Source: Oscillospiraceae bacterium
GTDB lineage: Bacteria > Bacillota_A > Clostridia > Oscillospirales > Ruminococcaceae
Length of the DNA: 64,000 bases
Assembly: GCA_017523995.1 (NCBI GenBank)
Contig: JAFWUX010000182.1
Coordinates: forward strand, 36,638-100,637
Direction: 5' to 3'
In this document: positions 8,702 to 16,899 of the stretch, in pieces
Layout: each line of letters opens with the position of its first letter
How positions within the stretch are numbered: position 1 is the stretch's first letter
The notes under the pieces: generated by a model
What the model was told of the DNA's origin: nothing
What the model saw: the letters and a program-made list of their open reading frames with translations, nothing else
The model's database searches: none
Program-made: the position numbers and the translations under genes

Positions 8702-10042
8702 TCAGAACGGGATATTGCTGTGCTTCTTCGGCAGATTGGAAACGCGCTTGCCCTCGAGCAGATCGAGCGCATCCACGATCGCCTGACGGGTCTCACCGGC
8801 AGTGATCACAGCGTCGATCGCACCGATCTGTGCAGCCTTTTCTGCAGATGCGAGCGTGGACTTGTATTCAGCTGCAAGCTCCTTGCGCTTTGCAGCGACA
8901 TCGGCAGCGCCCTTGAGCTTCTCGTGCCAGAGGAACTCGACTGCGCCCTCGGGACGCATCGGTGCGATTGCCGCATCATTCCATGCGAGGACATAATCGC
9001 TGCCTGCGCCTCTGCCTGCGATTGCAGAGAATGCAGCGCCGCATGCTTCACCGGCAATCAGTGCGATCTTGATCGTGGTTGCCTCGGCATATGCGCCGCA
9101 GAGCTGGGTCATCGCACGGAGCGAGCCGTTTCTTGCAGCGTCGGTATCGGCAGCAAAGCCGATTGTATCGAGCACAGTCAGCACCGGAATGGAGAATGCA
9201 TCGCAGGTGCGGACAAAGCGTGCCATTTTCGCGGAATCGTCAGCGGTGAGCGCCTCCGCAGATCTGCATGTGGTGATGATGCCGACAGCCTGACCGCGGA
9301 CGGTTGCGAGCGCCGTCTCGACGGAGGTGCCGAATTCGGTATAGAGCGGCAGCAGGGAGCCTGCATCCGCAATGCCCTCGAGCAGCGTATCCTTTGTGCA
9401 GGATGCTGCGGGCTCATCATATTCTGCGATCGGAGCGCCTGCGAGATTGTTTGCAGGGAGCTTGCGCAGCAGCGATTTGACCTGCTCTGCGGCATCCTTG
9501 TCATCCTTGCAGACAGCAGCGACGATACCAGCCTTTGCGGCGGTCTCCGGCTTTGCAGCATCGGTGCCGAAGGGCGGTGTCAGATAGAGCTCTGCGGATT
9601 CGGTCGCAAGGACAAAATCCGCCTCGGCAGCGAGCAGTGCCGCACTGCCTGCGCAGACGCCTGCGACAACCGAGATCTGCGGCACGACGCCGGAAAGCTT
9701 TGCAGCGCAGGCAATCAGCTTGCCGTAGGCTGTCAGCGAATCGGCGGTACCGTCCACATAAACGCCGTTGGAATCAAAGATTCCGATGAGCGGTGTGCCG
9801 GTTTTTGCAGCGAGCGAATAGAGCCGCTTGATTTTGCCGGCGGTATTTTTCCCCATGACGCCGTCATTGACATCCGGTGCCTGTGCAAAGGCGCAGACAG
9901 CCTGTCCCTCAACATAGCCGTGTGCGCAGATGACTGCAGCCGGTGCGTCCTTTTCAGTCCGCAGCGCATCGAGCTCGGTGAACACACCGCCGTCGAACAG
10001 CGCGCTGAGACGTTCTCTTGCTATTGTTCCGATCTTTTCCAT
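8702..10042 (-). CDS. Acyl-CoA carboxyltransferase (MmdA/12S-like), divergent
   Basis: Carboxyl-transferase family protein of 446 aa, shorter than the usual 510 or so. Both crotonase-like halves are present: FAQAPDVNDGVMG and DSNGVYVDG followed by the VAGVCAGSAALL oxyanion region, then IAGEACGAAFSAIAGRG and IAPMRPEGAVEFLW in the second half. The usual DSGGAR motif reads DSNGVY, a notable change. The likely substrate is methylmalonyl-CoA/propionyl-CoA or malonyl-CoA/acetyl-CoA. The ATG at 10042 (MEKIGTIARERL) is chosen because aaagga precedes it; the longer frame to 10132 covers the promoter. First gene of the three-gene carboxyltransferase operon. Confidence 0.82.
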   Translation of the reverse strand: MEKIGTIARERLSALFDGGVFTELDALRTEKDAPAAVICAHGYVEGQAVCAFAQAPDVNDGVMGKNTAGKIKRLYSLAAKTGTPLIGIFDSNGVYVDGTADSLTAYGKLIACAAKLSGVVPQISVVAGVCAGSAALLAAEADFVLATESAELYLTPPFGTDAAKPETAAKAGIVAAVCKDDKDAAEQVKSLLRKLPANNLAGAPIAEYDEPAASCTKDTLLEGIADAGSLLPLYTEFGTSVETALATVRGQAVGIITTCRSAEALTADDSAKMARFVRTCDAFSIPVLTVLDTIGFAADTDAARNGSLRAMTQLCGAYAEATTIKIALIAGEACGAAFSAIAGRGAGSDYVLAWNDAAIAPMRPEGAVEFLWHEKLKGAADVAAKRKELAAEYKSTLASAEKAAQIGAIDAVITAGETRQAIVDALDLLEGKRVSNLPKKHSNIPF

Positions 10043-10103
10043 AGAAACGTACGCATCCTTTCGTGGTTCCGTTATCAGTCCATACTGGAATCCATACTGT
10101 ATT

Positions 10104-10132
10104 ATTATACCATATATCCGTGCAAAAATCAA
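10104..10132 (-). promoter_or_regulatory. Promoter of the carboxyltransferase operon
   Basis: On the minus strand TTGATT (10132-10127), 17 nt, TATAAT (10109-10104), giving a leader of about 55 nt before the ATG at 10042. Confidence 0.8.
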
Positions 10133-10241
10133 GTCTAAATTCCGGAGATCGTGCGGCAGTTTTTCGGTGATTCTGCAACAGACAATCTGTACTTTTCACG
10201 TGATTTTCCTGTGATTTACCGCATTTCGTTTCCGGGGATCG

Positions 10242-10286
10242 CAGAAAAACCAAAGCCGCCCGATTCACGATGAATGGAGCGGCTTT
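10242..10286 (-). terminator. Rho-independent terminator, AAGCCGCT type
   Basis: Minus-strand stem AAAGCCGC..ATTCA / TGAAT..GCGGCTTT (10252-10286) followed by GGTTTTTC. It ends the 781-aa gene after the repeat copy. Confidence 0.8.
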
Positions 10287-10298
10287 CTTATATTCATA

Positions 10299-10388
10299 CA
10301 TAAACATGGGGTCTGGGGTCAATGACCCCAGCGAGGGGGTTGGTGGCGAGATAGCCCCCATTACAAATCATCGCGGAGCGATACCGCT
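10299..10388 (-). repeat. Dispersed intergenic repeat copy
   Basis: On the minus strand it begins a few bases after the 781-aa gene's stop with GGTATCGCTCCGCGATGAT, then AATGGGGGCTATC, and the GGGGTCA/TGACCCC hairpin, ending at ACCCCATGTTTATG. Confidence 0.85.
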
Positions 10389-10389
10389 G

Positions 10390-12735
10390 TCATTCGATCT
10401 CGAGCGCGATATAGGCGGTGTTCGGGTGGATGACGAGGTTTTCATCGAGCCGGACGGAGAAATCCGTGAGCTGCTCCTTCGCCGCCTGATACACATCGCC
10501 TGCCTTGCCGGCAAGACAGTCATCGGTGAGCAGACCGGTGATCTGGTGCTCATCCGCCTTTGTCGCCTTCATCCAGACTTCGTCCGAATCGCCGTCCGCT
10601 TCCACGCGCACGCACGCATACGCATTCTCCGGCGCTTTTTCAACCAGCACGGCAAAAATCCCGATGCGCTCCTGTGCAAGCGCCGCGATCTTGCGCCCCG
10701 TTGCGATATAGCTGCCGTAGCAGAATGTATCGAACTCGGCATCTGTGATCGCATTCAGACGCCTGCGGCGCTGCGAGCCGTCCGGCGCCTCGCCGTCATA
10801 GAGATACAGCACGGCATTGTCATCCAGATCGGCAGCATCATCGCCGAGCATTTCCATACGCAGCGCCATGCCGCCCGCATCGTTTGCGGGATAATCCGCC
10901 TTCGCCTCAGATACCGGCACCCATGTGCAGACAACCGAGGAATTATCATTTTTGCGCACAACCTCAAACGGCTCTTTCGCATCGGTCATCTCCTCGCGCA
11001 GCAGAATCCGCTCAACCGCAAAGCAGAGCATATCGCAATAACGCGGGAAGTTCTGCTTGGTCGCATCGAGAATCTCAATCTCGCGGAGACCGCAGCAGCG
11101 CAGTCCCTCGGTGCGGATCCAGAGCGCATCGGAATCCGGCCCGCCGTGCAGCTGCAGATTATAGAGATAATCGACCAGCGGTGGCACATCGCTCTGCGCC
11201 TGCATGACAACCCACCCCGCAGGCAGCAGCTTGCGGCGGGAATAATCGAGATATGCGATTGCGCCGGGGAACAGCAGGTTCATCAGCCGGAGCTGGAAAT
11301 GCAGCGCCAGATCAGGCTGTTTCTCCTCAAACGGCATGATGCACAGCACAACGCCCTCTGCATTCGAGACAGCCTCCGCCAGATCGTCGGAGATCGGCGA
11401 CGCAGGACGGAAATCCTCCACCGGCGGCACCGGCTGGCAGACGAGCATCAGCTGATAGATTTCGTCCGTGACCTTTTCCAGAATCTGGAAAGCGAGCAGT
11501 CCCTGTGCCGGTTCGGTCTTGGAAAGCTCGACTGCAAATCTGCCGTCATTTTCAAGTGTTCTGGTCACGCTCTCGACGGTCAGCTCATCGGGCAGCGTTG
11601 TGCAGACCGCAGCAATCGTCGAGGGAACCTGCTCGGCATCGCCGTGGATGAAATCCGTTACAGCGCTGTCATAGGCGAGCACATCCGCATCCAGCTGATC
11701 AATCAGGGCGGTGTTGCCGTTGCGCGCATCGAGCTTCTTTGCGAGCGATGACGCCTCATCGTAAAAATACCGCATGAGTTCCTGGGGATCATAGTGATGC
11801 TCCGCATTCCAGAGCGGGAATTCCTGCGGCAGCACAAGCCCGACGGATTCCATCTTCATGCAGGCAAACAGGAAATATGCGCCCCTTGCAAAATGATAAC
11901 GCATCCAGTGATTGCGGCAGTTCAGGTAATTGCGCAGCTCATGGCGGAAGATCGTTGTGCCGGTCTGAAGGTCGATATTGCCGTAGAGGAACAGCAGCGT
12001 GCCGATCTCGCGGAGCATATCCATGCGGTGCTTGACCAGCGGATACAGCCGCTTTGCGAGCTTGCGCGCATCGCCGAAATCGCCCTTGCGTATATCATAT
12101 TCGATCCATGCGGCATAGGTGGTCTCGGGAACCTCGCCGCAGTGCTGTTCGCCGGAGAAAATCGGCTTGCCGATCTCGCGCGCCTTTTCCGGCTGATCGA
12201 GCAGCAGCGCAATGCGGACATCGTGCGAGGTCTCGCAGGCGGTACAGTCCTTGAGATCATCCGCCGGATAGTCACGGTATTTTCCGTATTCCTCTGCGGG
12301 CAGCAGATTGCCTGTCTGCTCGGAGATGTTTTCGCGCATGTAGTAATAGGTGCGCAGGGAGCGCCCTGCGGATTCCAGACGCTTGCGGAAATCCTCGAGG
12401 AACGATTCGATCTGTTCCAGCGAGACATGATAGAAATTCTGCGAATTCTCGATCACGAGCTTATAACTCCACATCAGATCATAGAAATATTCATCATCCG
12501 CCTGCAGCTCCTCGTTCCGGTCATAGATCGCGACCATTTCGGGGAAGATGATCAGCGAATCGACATCATCGCCTTCAAAAGTGGATTCGTTCAGCAGGCG
12601 CTCGCGGAACCGGAAGCTCCATTCGTCATTCTTTGCTTCATCGGCGGCATGGATCGCCTTTTTGATCGCGCGCAGACGGGGCGCGCCGTGTTCCAGTGCC
12701 TGATATTCTGCAATGTATTGTTCTGCATCAAACAT
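10390..12735 (-). CDS. Large hypothetical protein, possibly DUF4026-like C-terminal half
   Basis: Soluble protein of 781 aa with no signal peptide. Residues 1 to about 350 are helical and repeat-like (paired helices, TPR-style, for example LAKRLYPLVKHRMDMLREIGTLLFLYG). Residues from about 370 to the end alternate strands and helices (DELTVESVTRTLENDG, then VVLCIMPFEEKQPDLALHFQLRLMN), which resembles DUF4026 proteins; I hold this loosely. ATG with ggagga site, 15 nt after the 94-aa gene. It is the third gene of an operon that starts with a TerB-like protein. Function unknown. Confidence 0.7.
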   Translation of the reverse strand: MFDAEQYIAEYQALEHGAPRLRAIKKAIHAADEAKNDEWSFRFRERLLNESTFEGDDVDSLIIFPEMVAIYDRNEELQADDEYFYDLMWSYKLVIENSQNFYHVSLEQIESFLEDFRKRLESAGRSLRTYYYMRENISEQTGNLLPAEEYGKYRDYPADDLKDCTACETSHDVRIALLLDQPEKAREIGKPIFSGEQHCGEVPETTYAAWIEYDIRKGDFGDARKLAKRLYPLVKHRMDMLREIGTLLFLYGNIDLQTGTTIFRHELRNYLNCRNHWMRYHFARGAYFLFACMKMESVGLVLPQEFPLWNAEHHYDPQELMRYFYDEASSLAKKLDARNGNTALIDQLDADVLAYDSAVTDFIHGDAEQVPSTIAAVCTTLPDELTVESVTRTLENDGRFAVELSKTEPAQGLLAFQILEKVTDEIYQLMLVCQPVPPVEDFRPASPISDDLAEAVSNAEGVVLCIMPFEEKQPDLALHFQLRLMNLLFPGAIAYLDYSRRKLLPAGWVVMQAQSDVPPLVDYLYNLQLHGGPDSDALWIRTEGLRCCGLREIEILDATKQNFPRYCDMLCFAVERILLREEMTDAKEPFEVVRKNDNSSVVCTWVPVSEAKADYPANDAGGMALRMEMLGDDAADLDDNAVLYLYDGEAPDGSQRRRRLNAITDAEFDTFCYGSYIATGRKIAALAQERIGIFAVLVEKAPENAYACVRVEADGDSDEVWMKATKADEHQITGLLTDDCLAGKAGDVYQAAKEQLTDFSVRLDENLVIHPNTAYIALEIE

Positions 12736-12750
12736 CGTTCATTCCTCCGT

Positions 12751-13035
12751 TTATCCGTTTGGCTGTACCGGTTTGTCAAATTCCGCCTGCAGGAAGTCGA
12801 GCATCTGCTGAAAGCCCTCCTCCGAGACGGGATATTCGGCAGTTGCCTCGATCACGCCGCGTTCCTCCGCGATCTCAAAGCAGATATCCTGCCGCCAGAC
12901 CGCGATATGCAGCATGCCCTCCGCGGGCTCCACGCGATAGCGCAGATGTCTGCGGCTGCCGGTGTGAATATTGCCGACTTCAAAATAAAACACCTTCGGG
13001 ATATCAAACGCATTCCGCGGCTGATGCTCCTCCAT
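12751..13035 (-). CDS. Hypothetical protein, 94 aa
   Basis: Small soluble protein (MEEHQPRNAFDIPKVFYF...), mixed strand and helix, unrecognised. The ATG at 13035 fits the strong aggagg site 8 nt upstream; the longer frame needs a GTG at 13044 that overlaps that site. It is flanked by the TerB-like gene (54 nt upstream, with a hairpin between) and the 781-aa gene (15 nt downstream), so it looks like the middle gene of a three-gene operon. Confidence 0.7.
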   Translation of the reverse strand: MEEHQPRNAFDIPKVFYFEVGNIHTGSRRHLRYRVEPAEGMLHIAVWRQDICFEIAEERGVIEATAEYPVSEEGFQQMLDFLQAEFDKPVQPNG

Positions 13036-13059
13036 ATGCGGCACCTCCTGATATGACTT

Positions 13060-13082
13060 GCCCCCGCGGGATCTGCGGGGGC
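13060..13082 (-). other. Perfect 8-bp GC hairpin inside an operon
   Basis: gcccccgc (13060-13067) / gcgggggc (13075-13082) with a 7-nt loop and no T run, between the TerB-like gene stop and the ribosome site of the 94-aa gene. Possibly an attenuator or an mRNA-processing or stabilising hairpin. Confidence 0.55.
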
Positions 13083-13089
13083 GGCGCTG

Positions 13090-13518
13090 TTAATTTTCGA
13101 CTTTGATCGGCGAAGCTTCGGCGTTGAGCGCGTCCTCAATCTCCGAATAGATGCTGTAGAGATCGCCTGCGCAGATTTCCAGCTTGCGGGCGATATGTGC
13201 ATCGAGCTCAAGTGCCTCACGCAGCTCATTGAGCGCTCTGCGTTCTGCCGGATCCTCGAATCCGTCGCAGATTGCAAAGGTGTAAAGCTCCATATAGACC
13301 TTGCGCTTGCTGACTTCATTCAGCTGCGACATGGTGTGTCTTGCAGCGGCAGCGGCTGCTGCGTCATAGGTAAAGCCCGGAATGCCGAGCGTGGCTGCAT
13401 AGTCAGCGAGCAGTGCATCCTCCTCCGCCGTGACGATGCCGTCCTCCTCGACGAGTTCAGAAGCGAGCGTCAGAAACGCCTCTGCTTCGATGCGTTCAAA
13501 TTCATGCAAAAACAGCAC
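13090..13518 (-). CDS. TerB-like helical protein, 142 aa
   Basis: All-helical acidic protein that resembles the TerB fold: LTLASELVEEDGIVTAEEDALLADYAATLGI has the acidic helix-loop-helix pattern of TerB proteins, and a second such hairpin follows at YTFAICDGFEDPAERRALNELREALEL. The start is GTG, read from aaagga/gggatga just upstream; there is no better ATG. TerB proteins are linked to tellurite and phage or stress responses in other bacteria, but nothing here proves that role. First gene of the operon. Confidence 0.65.
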   Translation of the reverse strand: MLFLHEFERIEAEAFLTLASELVEEDGIVTAEEDALLADYAATLGIPGFTYDAAAAAAARHTMSQLNEVSKRKVYMELYTFAICDGFEDPAERRALNELREALELDAHIARKLEICAGDLYSIYSEIEDALNAEASPIKVEN

Positions 13519-13629
13519 AGATCATCCCATCCTTTCGTTTTATGCTTCATCAAAGGCAAAAGCCTAAACCCAGTATACCACACTTCCGCCGAAAATGCAA
13601 GTGCTGCGCCGAAGAAAAGCGCAGGATGC

Positions 13630-13669
13630 CGCAAAAAAGAGGAGCAGGATTCTGCATCCGGCTCCTCTT
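13630..13669 (-). terminator. Terminator of the LRR-dockerin gene
   Basis: Minus-strand stem AAGAGGAGC / GCTCCTCTT (13669-13661 with 13645-13637) followed by TTTTT. Confidence 0.85.
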
Positions 13670-13682
13670 TGCGGATATTCTG

Positions 13683-14810
13683 TTACGGGGCATCGGGTGC
13701 CTTCGGATTCTTGGTCAGTTCATACCAGCTCGGGTTCTTGCTCGCCATGCTCTGAACATAGTAGTTCAGGACAAGCTGTGCATCGGTAACGTCCACCGTT
13801 TCGTCGCCGTTTGCATCGCAGAACAGTCCGGTATCCTGGACGGGCTGCGGTGCGGGCTTCTCACCGATGGATTTGAAGATGACATAGCTTTTCTCGCCCA
13901 AATTCTTATCTCTGCGCTCACAGTAAGCCTGTGCGGTGCTGCCTTCATAGCCGTAAATTGTCAGCGGCTTTTCCGCAGTGCCGTAGATGTTGCCGATCTC
14001 GCATTCCGGATTCTCAAAGGTCACGGATTCGAGATTTGTGCAGCCGGAGAAAATCTGTCCTGACGTAACCTTATTCACGCTCTTGGGGAAAGTGATCTCC
14101 GTCAGCGATGTGCATTTTGCAAATGCGCTGCCGCCGACAGACTTGATGCCGTCGCCGATGGTGACGGATGCAAGCGCCGCACAGCCGGAAAATGCGCTGT
14201 CCGGAATATCGGTCACAGAGCCCGGAATCGTGATGGATTTCAGCGATTCACTGTCTGCAAATGCATAGGCTCCGAGCGTCGAAACAGTATCCGGGAGCTG
14301 GATGCTTTCCAGTCTGGTGCAGTTACGGAATGCCGAACTGCCGATCGTCATAAGTCCTTTCGGCAGTTTGACAGTTGTCAGACTGGTGCATGACAGAAAT
14401 GCAGCATTCGGCAGTGTCACCAGTTCGCCCTCAAATGTAACAGTTTTCAGGTTCTTTTTCAGTTCGCAGAACTGATTCGGCAGAATCGTGACGCTTGCAG
14501 GGATCGTCAGTCCGGTGATGTCGCTGCCGGAATAGTAGAAATTCGACGTGACCGCCGTGACAGGCAGATCCTTACCCTCAACGGCAATGGCTGCCGGAAT
14601 CCTCACATCGCCCTGCACGGCGTTTGTGCATCCCGTGATCTCGCAGTGGGCATCATCATAGTTAAATCTCCAGCCGTCGGCAGTGGTAGAGGTTGCGGCG
14701 GATGCGGTCAGCGCCTGCCGCGTTTCAAAATACTGCACAGCCGGATAGGCTGCCATGCCGAGCGCGAGACCTGCTGCAAGGCTGACTGAAATCAATGTTT
14801 TTCTGTTCAT
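13683..14810 (-). CDS. Secreted BspA-type leucine-rich-repeat protein with dockerin-like C-terminus
   Basis: Extracellular protein of 375 aa. A signal peptide (MNRKTLISVSLAAGLALGMA, cleavage near ASA) is followed by about six BspA/LRR_5 repeats (pattern IPxSVTxIxxxAFxxCxxLxSVTI, residues about 70-290), then a C-terminal dockerin-like segment CDANGDETVDVTDAQLVLNYYV. Only one complete calcium loop is evident, so it may be a half dockerin. The ATG at 14810 follows aggagg; the upstream in-frame ATG overlaps the leader. LRR_5 proteins bind host or substrate surfaces; with a dockerin it may attach to a cohesin scaffold. Confidence 0.85.
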   Translation of the reverse strand: MNRKTLISVSLAAGLALGMAAYPAVQYFETRQALTASAATSTTADGWRFNYDDAHCEITGCTNAVQGDVRIPAAIAVEGKDLPVTAVTSNFYYSGSDITGLTIPASVTILPNQFCELKKNLKTVTFEGELVTLPNAAFLSCTSLTTVKLPKGLMTIGSSAFRNCTRLESIQLPDTVSTLGAYAFADSESLKSITIPGSVTDIPDSAFSGCAALASVTIGDGIKSVGGSAFAKCTSLTEITFPKSVNKVTSGQIFSGCTNLESVTFENPECEIGNIYGTAEKPLTIYGYEGSTAQAYCERRDKNLGEKSYVIFKSIGEKPAPQPVQDTGLFCDANGDETVDVTDAQLVLNYYVQSMASKNPSWYELTKNPKAPDAP

Positions 14811-14858
14811 GGTTCCATCCTCCTGATATAGTGATCCGGACATATATCCGATGCATCT

Positions 14859-14887
14859 ATTATATCAGGACAAAACGGAATGCGCAA
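14859..14887 (-). promoter_or_regulatory. Promoter of the LRR-dockerin gene
   Basis: Minus strand TTGCGC (14887-14882), 17 nt, TATAAT (14864-14859); the leader is about 45 nt. Confidence 0.7.
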
Positions 14888-14903
14888 GCCTTTTGCAAAA
14901 AAA

Positions 14904-14939
14904 TGTAAAAAATGCGCAGATTTGAATGTATCTGCGCAT
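14904..14939 (-). terminator. Terminator of recQ
   Basis: Perfect 9-bp stem ATGCGCAGA / TCTGCGCAT on the minus strand, then TTTTTTACATTTTTTT, 10 nt after the recQ stop. Confidence 0.88.
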
Positions 14940-14948
14940 AAAATCATA

Positions 14949-16820
14949 TCACATCGCCGGATCGGCATGTTCCTGCGGCTGACTGACATACGCCGCGATT
15001 GCCTGCAGGAACGCCTCGCCGTATTTATCCATTTTGTATTTGCCGACGCCGGAAATCGCGAGCATTTCCTCCTCATTGGAAGGGCGCTTGTTGCACATAT
15101 CGCGCAGCGTTGCATCCGAAAAGACGATATACGCCGGTACGAATTCCTTTGCCGCAAGCCGTTCGCGCACGCGCCGGAGCACCTGAAACATCGCCTCATC
15201 GACGCCGTAATCCGGCATGTTGGCAAGCTTCTGCTCGCGCCTTGTCTGCTTGAGATCACGCACCGGCAGCGACATCATAACCTGCTCCTGCCCGCGCAGC
15301 ACGGCATTCGCCTTTGCCGAAAGCGAGAGCGTCGCATACTGGCTGGTATCCATGCGCAGATAGCCGCGGGAGATCAGGATATTGACCATGTGCTCAAGCT
15401 GAATCCGCGAGACATCGCCGAGCAGCCCATAGGTCGAGAGCGTCTGATAGCCCGCCTCCTTGAGGGATTTGGTCTCCTTCCCCTGCAGGATATCGCAGAG
15501 CATCCGGCTGCCGCAATGTCTGCCGCGCTGTGCAACGCGGAACACGCAGGAGAGAATCTTCTGCGCCGGAACCGTTGCATCGAGCGTCTCCGTCTCCGCA
15601 AGACAGCTGCCGCAGTTGCCGCAGTGCGTCGGGGCGGTCTCGCCGAAATACCGCAGGATGAAATGCCGCAGACAGTCCGTCGAGCTGCAGTACTGCACCA
15701 TCGTATGCAGGCGGTCGAAATCGCGCTGCCGCAGCAGATTGCGCTGTTCGGGCGTCAGGCGGTCATTCTCCTGATCGGACTGCTCGATCAGAAAAGTGTT
15801 CGTGCGGATATCCTGCGGACTGTAGAGCAGCGTACACTCCGCCGGCATGCCGTCTCTGCCTGCTCTGCCCGCCTCCTGATAATACGCCTCCATGCTCTTT
15901 GGCATATTGTAATGCACAACGAACGAGACATTGGATTTGTCAATGCCCATGCCGAACGCATTGGTCGCGGTGATGATCTGCACCTCATCGCGCAGGAACG
16001 CCTCCTGATTGGCGGTGCGCTCCTCGGCGGAAAGCCCCGCGTGATAGCGCACAGCGGGGAACCCGTCTGCGCAGAGCTTGGAGCAGACCTCATCGGTCAG
16101 CCGCCGTGAAATGCAGTAGATGATGCCGCTCTTGTTTTTGTTCCGTTTGAGAATCTGCAGCAGCGCATCATATTTTTTCGCGGGGCGCTCAACAATCCAC
16201 CGCAGATTTCTGCGGTCAAAGCCGGTGACAAGCTCCGTCGGTTCATGCAGATCGAGCAGCCGCCTGATATCATCGCGGACTGTCTGCGTGGCGGTCGCGG
16301 TGAATGCCGCAACAACCGGTCTGCGCGGCAGCTCGGCGAGGAACTCCGTGATCCGCAGATAGCTCGGGCGGAAATCCTGTCCCCACTGCGAAAGGCAGTG
16401 CGCTTCATCAACGGCGACCATTGTAATCGCCACGGAATCGGTCAGCGAGAGGAAGGATTCCGTCAGCAGACGCTCCGGTGCCGCATAGAGCAGCCGCACG
16501 CCGCCGCTGCGGACGGCATCGAGCGCGGCAAAATACGCCGCCTGATCCTGATTGCTGTGCAGACAGACTGCCGGTATCCCCGCATCGCGCAGTGCCGCGA
16601 CCTGATCCTGCATCAGCGAGATCAGCGGCGAGACAACAATCGTGAGCCCGGGCATGAGCATTGCCGGCACCTGATAGCAGATCGACTTTCCGGCGCCTGT
16701 CGGCATGATGCCGAGCACATCGCCGCCGGAGAGAATCTGCCGGATCAGCGTCTCCTGCCCCTCGCGGAAGCTGTCATAGCCAAAATATTCCTTCAGGATC
16801 GAATGGGGTGTCTGCTGCAT
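14949..16820 (-). CDS. recQ: ATP-dependent DNA helicase RecQ
   Basis: 3'-5' superfamily 2 DNA helicase for recombination and fork repair, 623 aa. Walker A TGAGKS is at residues 41-46, DEAH at 138-141, TATAT motif III, and the motif VI segment QEAGRAGRDG. The RecQ zinc-binding region has four cysteines (CSSTDCLRHFILRYFGE then CGNCGSC), followed by the winged helix and one C-terminal HRDC domain (about 535-610). The ATG at 16820 follows aaggaag; the 53-residue upstream extension lacks a site and covers a terminator. It is flanked on both sides by dockerin-protein genes but has its own terminator. Confidence 0.96.
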   Translation of the reverse strand: MQQTPHSILKEYFGYDSFREGQETLIRQILSGGDVLGIMPTGAGKSICYQVPAMLMPGLTIVVSPLISLMQDQVAALRDAGIPAVCLHSNQDQAAYFAALDAVRSGGVRLLYAAPERLLTESFLSLTDSVAITMVAVDEAHCLSQWGQDFRPSYLRITEFLAELPRRPVVAAFTATATQTVRDDIRRLLDLHEPTELVTGFDRRNLRWIVERPAKKYDALLQILKRNKNKSGIIYCISRRLTDEVCSKLCADGFPAVRYHAGLSAEERTANQEAFLRDEVQIITATNAFGMGIDKSNVSFVVHYNMPKSMEAYYQEAGRAGRDGMPAECTLLYSPQDIRTNTFLIEQSDQENDRLTPEQRNLLRQRDFDRLHTMVQYCSSTDCLRHFILRYFGETAPTHCGNCGSCLAETETLDATVPAQKILSCVFRVAQRGRHCGSRMLCDILQGKETKSLKEAGYQTLSTYGLLGDVSRIQLEHMVNILISRGYLRMDTSQYATLSLSAKANAVLRGQEQVMMSLPVRDLKQTRREQKLANMPDYGVDEAMFQVLRRVRERLAAKEFVPAYIVFSDATLRDMCNKRPSNEEEMLAISGVGKYKMDKYGEAFLQAIAAYVSQPQEHADPAM

Positions 16821-16850
16821 AAACGGTAAACTTCCTTTTCTTGATCTGAA

Positions 16851-16891
16851 CACGACAAAATCGCCTGACGCAGTTTTCCGCGCAGGCGATT
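16851..16891 (-). terminator. Terminator of the cysteine-peptidase-like dockerin gene
   Basis: Minus-strand stem AATCGCCTG (16891-16883) / CAGGCGATT (16867-16859) followed by TTGTCGTG; short T run. Confidence 0.7.
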
Positions 16892-16899
16892 CTGATGAT

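Larger units (their letters stand above)
10043..10389. other. Intergenic region: promoter, terminator and repeat
   Basis: Contains the promoter of the carboxyltransferase operon, about 110 nt with nothing I recognise (10133-10241), the terminator of the upstream 781-aa gene, and a reversed copy of the dispersed repeat. No gene. Confidence 0.8.

Noticed and set aside
8702..10042. Reading this gene as acetyl-CoA carboxylase accD/accA fusion
   Set aside because: It has no zinc ribbon, and both halves resemble the MmdA/12S type; real accD and accA genes are present at 43800-46028.
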